From: Paraspadella gotoi
Lineage: Eukaryota; Chaetognatha
Length of the DNA: 64,000 nucleotides
Direction of reading: 5' to 3'
NCBI GenBank assembly: GCA_051294375.1
Contig: CM119264.1
Coordinates: 23,782,285-23,846,284 of the forward strand
Shown: positions 13,943-27,173 of the stretch, in pieces
Numbering within the stretch: position 1 is the first letter of the stretch
Layout: the number at the start of each line of letters is the position of its first letter
Translations under genes and position numbers: made by a program
Notes under the pieces: generated by a model
The model's database searches: none
What the model was told of the DNA's origin: nothing
Seen by the model: only the letters and a program-made list of their open reading frames with translations

Positions 13943-14591
13943 CTCTTCTCTCTTCTCATCTCTCTCTCTATCTCTTATCTCTCTCTCAGCTCTNNNNNNN
14001 NNNNNNNNNNNNNNNNNNTCTCTCTCTGTCTATCTATCTCTATTTGTTTCTATCTCTCTCTCTGTCTCTCTCTTTTGGTAGAGTACAAGATTCTTTCCAG
14101 GCGTTCGTTCGAGGTGATTTGCTCGTCCGCCACAGTTTCCGCTTTGTTTTCTATTTACGTTTTTGTTTTGTTTTCCGTGGAGCAAAATGAGGCCAAACGA
14201 GGCGGATTTATATTCGGTTTTGACGGAAACGCGGCGTTGCTAAGGAACAGACCGGCGTTCTCATACGACGGCACTCGCGCGCTCGCAGGCTCTCACTGGC
14301 ACTCACTTCGCCTGTGACAATCAATGGGACTAAACGGTAACTGTATCTCTCAGAAGCCTTAACGTCACCAAAAGCAGTGCCTGGCAGTCTTGGTTTAGCT
14401 GTGCGGTTCCAACTTTGTGCCTGATACTGCACTGCGGCGCCGCTCTATTCTCTGCGGCGCTCAGTGGCGCTCGTTGTGACGGCAACTCCCCAGGAACTCG
14501 TCCCGTCGCCGGATTTATTCGCGACGTTTTGACCTCGTGTCAAATATAAAAAACTAAAAGAGAGCTGGGAGAGAAGAAGAGCATGAGAGAG

Positions 14592-14633
<42 letters not shown>

Positions 14634-15571
14634 AGGCTCGCTATAAAGCGTGCAAAGGTTTTTTTCCCCCGTTTATGTTTTCATCCCTTTTCTGGGAAAA
14701 GTTGACCCCCGTCCCGACCTCGTTCGTCGCTGCGAATCATCGAGCGACGCGGATGCCGTAACTGACTTTACTCACCCACCCTCGTTCGCGGGGTCACTGA
14801 CTCGCTCTCGCTTCGCTCACCCGACGCCTTTTTTTAATACTTTCTGCCGCAGACAACCTATTTTGCCGCACATAGTTTCTTAAACCGCGCTCGCAATCCT
14901 AGTCCTTCAATTTATGGCGTCGCACTGAACTTTCTTCGGTGCACCGGCGTGTTCCTATATACGATTCTTTCACCGCTTCGTCCCTTGACTTCATAATTAC
15001 AAAATCCAACTTCCATAGAATTCCAACTGTCAAAATACTAATCATTATATATATATTTCCTAATATCAACCTTTCAAGCTTCCAACTTTCTTCAAACCTG
15101 CTCCCTCTCTCGTTTCGACTTCTAATTTTCTCTCTATTCTACTTTCGCTTTTCCTTTTCAATTACTTTTCCTTCCTGCTCGTCTCCTTTTCCTTTCAAAT
15201 AAAGCGTCTCACTCTCACGGACATTTCCTTCTTTTTTGGTTCACATCTCACGTCTGACCCTTCTTTCTTTGACCCTTCTCTCTCTGACCCTTCTTCCTCT
15301 TTTTTCCGGGTTCACAACTCGAGTCTCTCACGTCTCCCCCAGACGATGACATCTTGTCTCCTTTCTTTTTTTAATTCCGCTGCTCATCGGTCCACTTTAA
15401 TTTTACTACGTTAACAACAGTTGTACAATGTACATATATTTATTTATAATTTACTTTATCTTGATACATTCATAATGTTAGTCTGCTAGCTCTTTCTCCT
15501 TTACTTTTTACTTCACATTCACTTTGGTGTGTTCTTCTCTATCACATGAATTTAACTCTTTTCTTTTAATT

Positions 15572-15691
<120 letters not shown>

Positions 15692-16074
15692 ATTCTTTCG
15701 CCTCTTCCCCCCCCCTTGAAAGAACTCGTCTCTCAACGCATTTGACTCAATCACTCTAATTTGTGTTTCCACCTCCCCGGCGGACGGGACCACTCAATTA
15801 GTCCGCGTCCCACCAGCGCATTCATTACGAATCAAAGAGTTTACCTAATGAGACGGAACGACCGATCAAAGGAGTTGAGAGTATCAAGAAAAGGAGCGCA
15901 TCAATCAAGCTATTTGTATATATCATTCTTCTAATTATACACAAACTGTGAAAAAAAACTTAACGTTAGAAAATGGAGAAATGTTTCATACAAAAAACTA
16001 CGGAAATAAATTATTAATGTAATTTTTAATAACTTCAATTATTGCTTAATGAATGAATAGATATAAAATAAGAA

Positions 16075-16165
16075 CTTTGGACTTTGGACAGGTTATACTG
16101 GGGTAAGGCCTCCATCCCTCTTACCCAGCAAAGCTTTAAAGCAGCTTTCGATCAGCTCTCTCACA
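16075..16165 (+). repeat. Dispersed repeat, diverged copy
   Basis: Matches the 8-kb copies over TTTGGACAGG, TAAGGCCTCCATC and CTCTCTCACAGTCT with substitutions between. It lies about 100 bp downstream of exon 5 in gene sense. Confidence 0.7.
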
Positions 16166-16270
16166 GTCTACATAGTTTATTTGACTAATATAATATTATT
16201 TATTTACATAAGACCGCCCTTACCTTTTATACGACCGATCTCGCAGCCTCACTTCCCCCGAAAGCCTCAC

Positions 16271-16514
16271 CTTGGACAGGACGACGGTGGCGACGAGGCC
16301 GCTGCCGTCGCGCGTAAACCGCGCGAGGTCGCTGTTGCAGAGCGACACCACGTGACGCGTCTCCAGCAGCCAAGAAACGTTGGCGCAGGGAAGAGGGGGC
16401 GAGGAGAGGATCCCGCAGGTGACGTTGAATTGGGAGGCGAGGACGTAGGCCTTCGCGGGGTTATGGACAGCCGGGCGCGTATGAGGGAACGCTAGAAGAG
16501 TAGCGATGATATGG
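16271..16514 (-). CDS. Ig-domain membrane protein, exon 5 (start of Ig3)
   Basis: Fifth exon, ending at donor TCCAAG|GTGAGG, phase 0. It encodes part of Ig3: NPAKAYVLASQFNVTCGI with C293, then ANVSWLLE with W308, then an E-strand segment ending LVATVVLSK. N290-V-T and N305-V-S are glycosylation sequons; C303 and C319 are extra cysteines. The acceptor is not certain. CCCCTAG| before 16514 gives phase 2 in and keeps the frame with exon 4. The better polypyrimidine acceptor CTCTTCTAG| before 16491 would need phase 1 and therefore an unseen upstream exon or a one-base error. The linker of about 40 residues from the Ig2 G strand to C293 is longer than usual, which also hints at something missed. 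Confidence 0.72.
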
Positions 16515-19500
16515 CTAGGGGTAGTTTGTGACGGGTGGCGAGAAAGGGGAAGAAGGAAACGGCTGGCGGAGTAGGAATAGTAGAGATAATTATAGAGAAA
16601 GATGAATAATTTTGAAATTCCACCATGTTTTTTAGATCTCTCTTGTAAGAATGTGAGGGAGAGAGAGAGAGAAAGAGCAGCAGAGAGAGAGAGCAGAAGA
16701 GAGAGAGATATGGATGAGAGACAGAGACTGACGAGATGACGAGAGAAAGACACGAAGAGAGACGCCGTGCGAGTGCAGGGAGAAGGAGAATGCGGATCGT
16801 TTAATTTGAGGGAATGGGAGGACGACTATGCAAATTTTTTTTTCTCGTAAGAGGAGGGGCGGCGGCGCTGAACGTGGAGGAGGCCGGGTGAGAATTCACC
16901 GCGTGGAGCCGTGAAAGAGAAATATTTACAAGTTTATGGTTCACTTCGTTTCCGTTTGCGACTTCGAAGCGCAGAAAAAAGAATTGTTTTATTTTTGCAT
17001 AATTTAAGTATAAGCGGATTTGTATCAAGAGAGTTGCGGAAGGGAGAGTTGGGGGGAAAGGAGAATGTGGAATGAGGTGTTACGAGAGTGTTGATCCGGA
17101 TGTATGCGCGTTGTAAATAAAGGCTGTCGGTCGTCGCATTAGTTGGGGTAAGACAGGTCTAGGGGGGACGCAGGTGAGGACAACGTTTGGAGGTTGCCCC
17201 TAGAGAGTTCGAGGAGTTTTGTAACTGTGGAGTCCGCATTCAGTTCACGGCGGGGACGAAAGGAGAGCGAGAGGACGTGAGTAATAACAGATGCAGTATT
17301 TTTCGTCGCCTGGAATTATTCAGTTGCCTGCAAGAAAGGGCAAGACTGACTATAAGCTGAGAGAGGAATAGGGGAAGTAGATTGGCGAGGGCGGTGGGGA
17401 GAGGGAAGTTGAAATTCAAAGAATATGCAAACCTCAAAAAAAAAAAAAAAAAAAAGTGGGGGGCGAAAGGACAAGGGTTCCATCCTTGCTCGCGGCGTCC
17501 GGCACCGCGTGGGTGGAGATATGCGCGCTTGGCCTGGTCATAATTCTTAAGTCACTGGAAGCTACACCCCCCCCTGCTGCTTCAAGAAATCACCACCCTG
17601 CACCCCCATCTAACCATCCCAGACTCGCGCCGCCTAAGGCGCGCCGTTACCAGGCCCGCGGGTGGCCCACTGCCGGTGGCTGGCGTGGGCGGCGGGCGGG
17701 GGGTGCGGGACCACTTCCAATAACGAAAAGAAAGAAACAGTTTCCTCAACGCACGCCTGGCGTTAAATTGCCATAAAATTCTCTGTTCTCTCTCTCTCTC
17801 CCTCTCTGCTCTCTCTCTACTCTCTCGTTCTCTCTCTCTCTCTGCTCTGCTCTCTTCTAATTTCCTCGCCATATCCTAATCGCCTTCCCGTCTCTGCCTG
17901 CTTCGTTCGCTGCGGTCCCTATGATCCACAAAATTCAGGAAGATGCTTTGTTCAAAAAGACCTCGGAAAATGGTAGAAAACAGAATCTCTCTGTCGTCTT
18001 TCTCTCTCTCTTCGTGCTCTCTCGTGCTTTTTTTTTTCTTGTTTCTCGCTGCACGCTCTACGCCGCATTTGTTTCGTTTGTAGAACATATTGACGCAATT
18101 ATTCCATGACCAAGCCAAAAAGATCTGTCGCTGTTTCCTGCAAAGCGTTAGCTAGTGTCCTGGATGTTTTTAAGTATGCGGTAGCGTAATGCAGAGATTA
18201 ACAGAAATGTCTACAAATGCTCAATCCCATTCTCAGACCGTAAGAAACTCTTTGCATCCCGTTGTCCGTTAATATCTTAGTAATAGCAAACTCACAAGCC
18301 GTATCGTCAGCCCCGTTTCCAGTCTCAATCAACCCCCTATTGCCGCGCATGAATTCACCTCGTTTACCCACACCCTAATCGACCTCCGTGTGCGCCGTTG
18401 CGGACAGATGACGCTACTGTCGGGCCTACGAAGGTGACCGAAGAACGGATGGCGAAGACCCTTTCTTCGAAAGACGGCCGTCGCTGTGTGAGATAACTTG
18501 AAGGTCGACGTTCGCCGGAGGGCGACGCTCGCGCCGGAGGCAGAAGACCCTGACGATGGTGGGTTCGGTGCGAAGTTAAAGAGGATAATCTTAGAGTGTT
18601 GAGGACGCCTAGAGAGACAAAAAAAATCGTACGTTTTTGCGTTGGTCATTCGGATTCTCATTTTAGGACTTATTATTAAAAGGCGGTGACTAATCTTATT
18701 CTTAACCCACTTTCATTTTGATCCAACCGTCCGACTATCCTTAACGTGGAAACTACGTCACAAAAAAAATCTTCAGGGGAAGCAGCGGCTCTCCGGAGAA
18801 AACGCGTACTGTATTCCGCAGACACCGTTGTACCCTGTGAAAAGACAATGTTACCCCCGGGGATGCGATACCCATGGGGGAAAGTTATCGCGCCGGGTCG
18901 ATCGTTTTCGACCCCTGGGGGACATCCGGCCAGGAGGCGAGCCGTGAAAGGGTTTTATTCTGTTTCAGCTTCGACGATCGGAGGAAATCTTCTGAATTAG
19001 CGAAAGTGTTTCACCGTCGCATGTGAGTCGAGTCCTTCAGGTAAATTACCTTTCGCAAAAATGTAAATTTGAAAACTCGTTTGTTCGCAAATGAAATTCA
19101 AGGTGAAAATTATTGATTCCTCTTCGCTGGAGACGAAGTGCGGAATTTTTTTTTTTTTTTAAACTATGTATAGAAGAGAGAATGAATTGAAAAGCTGAGG
19201 CGAGGAGAAAGGAAAGGATGAAAGGAGGAAAGGTAATTGAAAAGGTAAGGTGAAGAGAGAGGAGAAGTAATTGAGTCTCAACTTGATGGAGAGAGAAAAA
19301 TAAAGTAACAATGGAAAGAAGGATGGACTGAAAATGGAAAAGAGGAGAGAGAGAGCAGCAGAGCAGAGGAGAAGAGGTTCAATGACAAATTTAAAAACGA
19401 ATTACGATGGTAGAGCTAAAAAGAAAATAAGCAGAAAAAGGAGAAGAGAACAGAAAAGAAAAAAGTCGAAACAGAAAAACTTTGATAAAAAAAGGTAGAA

Positions 19501-21182
19501 AAAAAAGGATTTGATTCCCTTGGCCTTAATGCCAATTCAGANNNNNNNNNNNNNNNNNNNNNNNNNNNNNNNNNNNNNNNNNNNNNNNNNNNNNNNNNNN
19601 NNNNNNNNNNNNNNNNNNNNNNNNNNNNNNNNNNNNNNNNNNNNNNNNNNNNNNNNNNNNNNNNNNNNNNNNNNNNNNNNNNNNNNNCCTCCCTTTCTCC
19701 CGTCCTTCGGAATAAATCAATCCGGTTTCCACCAAGATCACGTGACTCCGTTGGCGGTCGACGTCGTTGTCATGGCAACGATACTGCTTCAGCCGCCGCC
19801 GCCGCTTCCTCCCCCGGTTCTCTTTTTTTTTCCACTTCCGGTCTTTTCGCGCCAAAAGCCTTCTATTCATAAATTCCTTCCACGCGCCGAGGAAAAACGA
19901 CGGTCACGTGTTCCCCTTTTTTTTTTCGTTCGACGATCCCCTGCGATTCCCCGGCAAACCCCGACAATCCCCGAGTGATCCCCCTTCCCCCGCCCCTGGA
20001 ATGATTCACGGCAATTCACGGGGCTATCCATTCGCATTTCACATTCCGAGCGATCCCCGAACAATCTCTATCTTTTCCCCGATTGGATCTCACATCTCTG
20101 ATAAACGGTTTACGCCGAATTCAATCGCTCGCTCACATCGACGGCGAAGGTGATTTGTGATTGGCTTATCCGCGATTTGATTGGTAAACGCTTGCTCGTG
20201 GAAGTAACGATAACGCTTGACCGCTCTTTGTTAAAGCTTGCTCTTGGCTTGGAGACTTGAAGCGTTAAGCAGCTTTTCCGATTGTGCGAAATGCGGGCCA
20301 ATGGTAACGTACTACATGTTATTGCGTATATTTTTATGAGTTGAGTTTGACGCACGGATAGAACGATAAAAGGAGTAATATTTGTGATCAACGACCGAAT
20401 TAATTCCCTTCGGTTGTTTTATTTTTTCGCTTCATTTAGCATCAGAGTCAGAATTAATACCAGCGCATCGTTTCTCCAGTCGAATGTCGAACTCAACAGT
20501 CAATTTCCTCTCAATTTTCTTTTATGGATGAGAGAGACCTTCCAGTAAACCCGGGCCAAAGTAATTTTTACAAATCACCATAGATTCGCCACTTGCAACG
20601 CTGTATCGCCAGTGGCTTTCCACATTCGAATTGCCACTCGCACGCCGACCTAAATAGCCAGTCCTTGGCCACGCCACATCTTCATAGCTTTTTGCGACTT
20701 AAAATAGTCGAACGCAAGAATCGCGTCTGAGTTCAGTTGGCGACGTTCGGCGCTGCGGCGTCGGCTGCAGCTGTTGCGGCAGAGACGCCGTGGGAGACTT
20801 TTTTGGGACGCGCGTAAAAAAAAAGTGAAACGACGTTGCGAGGCTGGCGCATGAGAATGGCGAGGAAGTCTGGCGATTGAGTCTGGCGAGTTAAAAACTG
20901 ACGGGAGTGGCGAGCGAGAAATAATTGAAAAAAGAAAGTAAATAAAAAATGAAAATAAATTAAGAGAATAATTAAATAACATCATCTAAAGAGCAATAAA
21001 TCTCTAGGGAAAAAGTCGAAGAAAATATCTGACCAATTTAGTTTAAACATGAAACAAAACGAAATTTTTCGACTGGAGGAAAAAAGAGGAAAAATGATCG
21101 AATTCTGCTCGCGACATTCTTTAATCTTTACCTCAGAGACCGGACTACCGACGCAGAACTTTTGCCGATGCCAAACTTTTTT
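16515..21182. other. Intron 4, right-hand unique part
   Basis: Interrupted (GA)n about 16656-16710 (CT in transcript sense, upstream of exon 5), a poly-A run at 17437-17455, GC-rich sequence at 17460-17720, N gap 19542-19687, and the GC-rich candidate regulatory zone at 19690-20302. A plus-strand frame at 18746-19000 has no recognisable product. Confidence 0.45.
19690..20302. promoter_or_regulatory. Candidate promoter or enhancer: CCAAT cluster with E-box and X-box-like sites
   Basis: GC-rich zone inside intron 4. Visible sites: CACGTG at about 19740 and again near 19905, an X-box-like GTTGTCATGGCAAC at 19766-19779, and four CCAAT/ATTGG pentamers at 20082-20086, 20160-20164, 20180-20184 and 20298-20302. 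This could be an internal promoter or enhancer of the Ig gene, or of an unseen gene. Motif content only; no TATA box or initiator was assigned. Confidence 0.3.
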
Positions 21183-22654
21183 CATGACACATGTTAATCA
21201 TTTGCCAATGCCTAAATTTGCCGTTGGCGACCTTTTCTGAAGTCAATTCTGGAATATTGCAGACACCAAACTTTGCCAATGCCGAGTGTCGAACCATTAC
21301 CGACGCCGACCGTTGCCAATGCCGATTGTCTAACATTTCCAANNNNNNNNNNCGCCGTCACCGAAACTTGGCCTCCCCGCGATCATGTCCTCATCAGCGG
21401 TCGACGTTGAGACGTAATTGCGACCCCCGCGGGGAAACGAGGGGGGGCGGGTGATGGATGGAGAGACGTCGTGGCGATCGTGGAGTCGTTATCCCCGCGG
21501 GGAGACAAAAGTAAGGAGAACGAAAAGTGGGAGGGGGTGGAGGTAGGGGGCGGGTAAGTTGGAGGGAAAGGCTGGACGGGAAAGTCGAGCGTCTCTTTCG
21601 GTCAGACGAAAAAGAAATGGAGCCTTTGATGGATATCGACGCAGCCTTATTTTTTTTTTTCACGAGGATTTTCGTCACGAGAATTTGTCAGGGTTTTTTT
21701 TTTCTTCGTGCGGAGAGCATCTGTTTTTATGATATTTTATCCAGTATACTGTAACGTAAATTTTGCGGGGAAACTAATCCAAGAGGTTTAGTTGCTTTTC
21801 GAACGCTCTCTCCGATGCAACGGTGATATTTGCGATGAGATTTCACCAAAAGAATTTGGCAAAAGTTATAAAGTATTAACTTTTACAAACAGTTTAATTT
21901 CGATTCCGCTCTTTTATTGAAGTCATTCTATCATTCATCTTTCCCTCTTTTCCCCTCATTCAATCCCTCCCACTCCCTTTCCTCACCGGGTAAGTAAAGC
22001 TGCACTGTGAATCCGTGAAGAGAAGGAATCACGTTTTGAACGGAACTTTTGTTGGAGACGGAAACGTGAGATCGATTGGGGAAGATCCNNNNNNNNNNNN
22101 NNNNNNNNNNNNNNNNNNNNNNNNNNNNNNNNNNNNNNNNNNNNNNNNNNNNNNNNNNNNNNNNNNNNNNNNNNNNNNNNNNNNNNNNNNNNNNNNNNNN
22201 NNNNNNNNNNNNNNNNNNNNNNNNNNNNNNNNNNNNNNNNNNNNNNNNNNNNNNNNNNNNNNNNNNNNNNNNNNNNNNNNNNNGTATTCGGAGACACAGA
22301 AACGATCATTTATAGTCGGATTCGTTTTAGAAATCCTTCAGAGATCACGGAGAATGTGACTCTTAAAAAGAATGTTAATTTTGAATGCCTGATCATTAAT
22401 TACGCCGATTAGTAAGAACCTGAACTCTTAACAGAATAGTAAATAGTGCTTAATGATCCCTGATAATAAAATATGAATTGCATCAGGAAAAAATCAGAAA
22501 ATGTTGCAAAAAGGGTATCCTTTGCGTTGCTGTGTCATGTCTTTCACACCCTTTCTCTTTTTCTCTGTTTCCCTTTTATCTATTCCTAAAACTTTTCCTT
22601 GAACTCAAACAAGGCCGTTTATTCCCAAATCTCTTTTTCATACTTTCTCTCTCC

Positions 22655-22698
<44 letters not shown>

Positions 22699-23181
22699 CT
22701 CTATTTCTCTCTCTCTCTCTCTTTTCCTTCAATCCATTTTTTTTCCCCCCCCCCAAAAAAACTAAAAGGGGCTTGTGTCCTAAAATACAANNNNNNNNNN
22801 NNNNNNNNNNNNNNNNNNNNNNNNNNNNNNNNNNNNNNNNNNNNNNNNNNTTTCCTTCAATCCATTTCAACTAAGGCTTGTCTAAAATACAAAATAATCA
22901 TTAACTTTTCAAAAGTCCTCTTTATGGGGTCAGTCAAACCGTAAAACTTGTTTTCTGCATTCATTAAATTTTCCCTGGTATTCCATAACGAGAATAAGCG
23001 AGACAGAGAGAGAAACAGGCCGAACGATAGAGAGAGAGCAGAAAAAGCGATAAATAAAGACATTAAAAAGTACGTTTAAAAAAAAGCAAAATGCTTGGTT
23101 CGTCATGGGCGATTAATCCTCGCCAGTGTTATGATCAATTTATTCGTAGACTTAATTATGCGGAAGTTCAAAGTCTCTTTT

Positions 23182-23299
<118 letters not shown>

Positions 23300-23826
23300 C
23301 CGCCGCCATCAACATTCAATAATTTCTTCTCTTTTCCATGACATGAATTCCGAGGGGAAGCCGCCACACGACTGTTGCAGCAGTAGTGCTGTTGTAGCAC
23401 GAGTGTTGTTGCGGCAGGAGAGCTGCTGGTAATTCTCTAGAAAAAGCTTCTCATCTTCTCCTCTCGACCGTGGCCTGAATTGGTACGGAAAAAAAAACCT
23501 TGTCTTGTTGGAATAGAAAAGCTAACAGGATTGAAAAATCCGCACACCACGGTTTTCTGTTCCATCGGTGACCGTGCGAGAAAGGAGTTTGATTTATCTT
23601 GGAACAGATACGAAATATCTCTTAATACTATTTAAAAAAAAGACTGAGAAGACAACCACAGGAGTTACAACTGCCTTTAAACTAAAGAAAGGTTCGTTTT
23701 GAATAAATACGCACATATATACCTTTTTACATGATAGTAGATGTGTTTCTCATTATCTTCATGTTGGGAAGATAATGACTGAAGATAATGACTAAGCTAA
23801 GTCAACATCCCTAGCATTTGACTCAC

Positions 23827-24047
23827 CTGAACACGTCTCGACATTTAATCTTTGGTTTGTAATAAACCAGAAGCTTTTTGTAGCCGCAGGATGGGTAAGG
23901 GATGGAGGCGTTCCAGTAGCTGTGCACGGAGAGGCTGCAGCGGAGCAGCTTCCCGTTGTCCGAAGGCTTCGGATCGATCGCCAGCTTCGAGATGCTGTAG
24001 TTTCCGAGGGTTGAGGCTTGGCCTGTGATGCCGCGGGTCTCGCCCAC
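23827..24047 (-). CDS. Duplicate of exon 4
   Basis: Second copy of exon 4 with intact acceptor (TATCCCAAG|GTGGGC) and donor (GTTCAG|GTGAGT). By eye it is identical over all 221 nt to the copy at 27174-27394. It lies in copy A of a direct duplication. If real it could only be a mutually exclusive alternative, because inclusion of both shifts the frame. Identity in the exon alongside many indels in the flanking introns fits two assembled versions of one locus better than an old exon duplication. Confidence 0.6.
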
Positions 24048-24179
24048 CTTGGGATAGAAGTTGATGTCACATGTGAATCATTTGCCAATGCCTAATATTT
24101 GCCTTTGGAGAGAACTTTTCTGAAGTCAATTCTCAAAAATATTGCAGACACCAAACTTTGCCAATACCGGAGTGTCGAA

Positions 24180-24465
24180 CCATTACCGACGCCGACCTTT
24201 GCCAATGCCGTTGTCTAACATTTCCAACGCCGAACTTTGCCGACGCGAACTTTGCCGACGGCCGAACTTTGGCGACGCCGAACTTTGCCGACGTCGAACT
24301 TTGCCGACGCCGAACTTTGTGCCGACGCCGGTACTTTGCCGAACCAGAAACATGCGACCCCGAACTTTTCGAGGGCCGAACTTTGCCGACCCGCGACTTC
24401 GCCGTCACCGAACTTTGCGACCCCGAACTTTTCCGACGCCGAACTTCGCCGTCACCGAACTTGGC
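24180..24465 (+). repeat. 16-bp minisatellite GCCGAACTTTGCCGAC
   Basis: About 15 degenerate units of GCCGAACTTTGCCGAC with variants (GTCGAAC, GACCCCGAAC). Decayed units extend leftward, also in copy A at 21130-21342, where the core of the array is replaced by a 10-N gap. Confidence 0.88.
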
Positions 24466-24874
24466 CTCCCCGCGATCATGTCCTCATCAGCGGTCGACGT
24501 TGAGACGTAATTAGCGACCCCCGCGGGAAACGAGGGGGGCGGGTGATGGATGGAGAGACGTCGTGGAGATCGTGAGTCGTTATCCCGCGGGAGACAAAAG
24601 TAAGGAGAACGAAAATGGGGGGGTGGAGAGTAGGGGCGGGTAAGTTGGAGGGAAAGCTGGACGGGAAAGTCGAGCGTCTCTCTCGGTCAGACGAAAAGAA
24701 AAGAAACCTTTGATGGATTTTCGACGCAGCTTATTTTTTTCACGAGGATTTTTCCGTCACGAGATTTGGTCAGATTTTTTTTTTCCTTCGTGCGGAGAGC
24801 ATCTGTTTTTATGATATTTTATCCAGTATAACTGTAACGTAAATTTTGCGGGGAAACTAATCCAAGAGGTTCAG

Positions 24875-24880
24875 TAATAA

Positions 24881-24932
<52 letters not shown>

Positions 24933-25008
24933 TAATAATATAATAATAATAATAATAATAATATATAAAATTGGACATAGTAATTATAAAAAAAAAAAGA
25001 GGTTTCAG
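24875..25008 (+). mobile_element. (AAT)n/poly-A insertion flanked by a short duplication
   Basis: 134 bp present in copy B and absent from copy A. It is bordered by AGAGGTTCAG (24865-24874) and AGAGGTTTCAG (24998-25008), consists of (AAT)n plus a short unique stretch (ATTGGACATAG), and ends in an A-run before the right border. This resembles a small retroposed insert with target-site duplication, but repeat expansion is also possible. Confidence 0.45.
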
Positions 25009-25902
25009 TGCTTTTTCGAACGCTCCTCCGATGCAAACGGTGATGTTTGCGATGAGATTTCACCAAAAAGATTTGGCAAAAGTTATAAAGCACTTAACTT
25101 TTAAAAACATGTTTAATTCGATTCCGCTCTTTGGTAAGTCATTCTATCATCATCTTTCCCTCTTTTCCCTCATTCATCCCTCCCACTCCCTTTCCTCACC
25201 GGGTAAGTTAAAGCTGCACTGTGAATCCGTGAAGAGAAGAATCACGTTTGAACGGAACTTTGTTGGAGACGGAAACGTGAGATCGATTGGGGAAGATCCA
25301 AGATGACATCAGTCGAGAGGGGGGCGGGTTGGACGCCAACAGAGCACTCCACGATGTAGAAGGATCGCCAGGGGAAGCTGCGTGGAGGGGGGGGGGGGGG
25401 GGTGAAAGGGGGTGACAGAGTGGAGGGGTAGGGTAAAAAAAAAACCAATCAAGTATCGAGACAGCAAAAAGAAACGATCAATTTATAGTCGCATTCGTTT
25501 TAGAAATCCTTCAGAGATCACGGAGAATGTGACTCTTAAAAGGAATGGTTAATTTAGAATGCCTGATCAACTAATTACCGATTAGTAAGAACCTGAACAT
25601 TTGACCAGATCGTAAATAGTGTTTTTAATGATTTCCTGATAATAATAATATGAATTGCATCAGCCGAAAAAAAAAACAGCAAACTGTTGCAAAAAGGTCC
25701 GGTGCGGAGTTCGTTGGGGTTGCTGTGTCATGTTCTTTTCCACCCTTTCTCTTTTCTCTGTTTCCCTTTTATTATTCCTAAACTTTCCTTGACTCAAACA
25801 AGGCCTTTTATTCCCAAATCCTTTTTCATATTTTCTCTCTCTCCCCTCTCTCTTCTCTCTTCTCCTCACTCCTCTCTCTCTCTCTCTCCTCTCTCTCTCT
25901 TC

Positions 25903-25935
<33 letters not shown>

Positions 25936-26316
25936 TCTCTCCTTCTCTCTTCTTTTTCCTTCAATCCATTTCAAACTAAGGCTTGTCTAAAATACAAATA
26001 ATCATAACTTTCAAAAGTCCTCTTTATGGGGTCAGTCAAAACGTAAAACTTGTTTTCTGCATTCATTAAATTTTCCCTGGTATTCCATAACGAGAATAAG
26101 CGAGACAGAGAGAGAAGACAGGCCGAACGATAGAGAGACAGAGCAGAAAAAGCGATAAATAAAGACATAAAAAGTAATTTAAAAAAAAAAGCAAAATGCT
26201 GGTTCGTCAATGGGCTTTTCACATGGGCGATAATCCTCGCCAGTGTTATGAATCAATTTAATTCGTTAGACTTAATTATGCGGAAGTTCAAAGTCTCTTT
26301 TGCCTCTCTTCTCTCC

Positions 26317-26372
<56 letters not shown>

Positions 26373-26554
26373 TCTTTTCACTCTGTCTCTATGTCTTTCT
26401 TTCTCTACCTTCCTCTCTCCATCTCTCTGACTCTCTCTGCCCTCTCCCTTCCCTGCACCGGTTACTGATAATTTTCATTGAAATCGACCGCTATAAAAAA
26501 TTTTCTCTCTCTCTCTCTCTCTCTCTCGCCTCTCTCTCTCTCTCTCTCTCTCAC

Positions 26555-26671
<117 letters not shown>

Positions 26672-27173
26672 CTCTTTCTCGGCCGCCGCCATCAACATTC
26701 AATATTCTTCTCTTTTCCATGACATGAATTCCGAGGGAAGCCGCCACACGACTGTTGCAGCAGTAGTGCTGTTGTAGCACGAATGCTGTTGCGGCAGGAG
26801 AGCTGCTGTTAATTCTCTAGAAAAAGCTTCTCATCTTCTCCTCTCGACCTGGCCTGAATTGGTACGGAAAAAAAAACCTTGTCTCTTGTTGGAATAGAAA
26901 AGCTAAACTGGATTGAAAAATCCCGCACACCACGGTCTTTCAGTTCCATCGGTGACCGTGCATAGCGAGAAAGAGTTTGATTTATCTTGGAACAGATACG
27001 AAATATCTCTTAATACTATTTAAAAAAAAGACTGGGGAAGACAAACCACAGGAGTTACAACTGCCTTAAACTAAAGAAAGGTTCGTTTTGAATAACTCCG
27101 CACATATAAGATGATGACCTCGTTTTCACTGCATAACTGTCCCCAAGTCAAACATCCCTAACATTTGACTCAC

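Noticed and set aside
16181-16495. Plus-strand open frame of 104 codons
   Set aside because: Antisense of exon 5; no recognisable protein, whereas the minus strand encodes Ig3.
17437-17720. tRNA-derived SINE with a B-box-like GGTTCCATCC next to an A-run
   Set aside because: No matching A box or tRNA fold could be built, and the GC-rich sequence is not repeated elsewhere in the window.
18746-19000. 84-codon plus-strand frame
   Set aside because: No recognisable domain, no good splice or start context, not repeated; length is within chance for GC-rich intron sequence.
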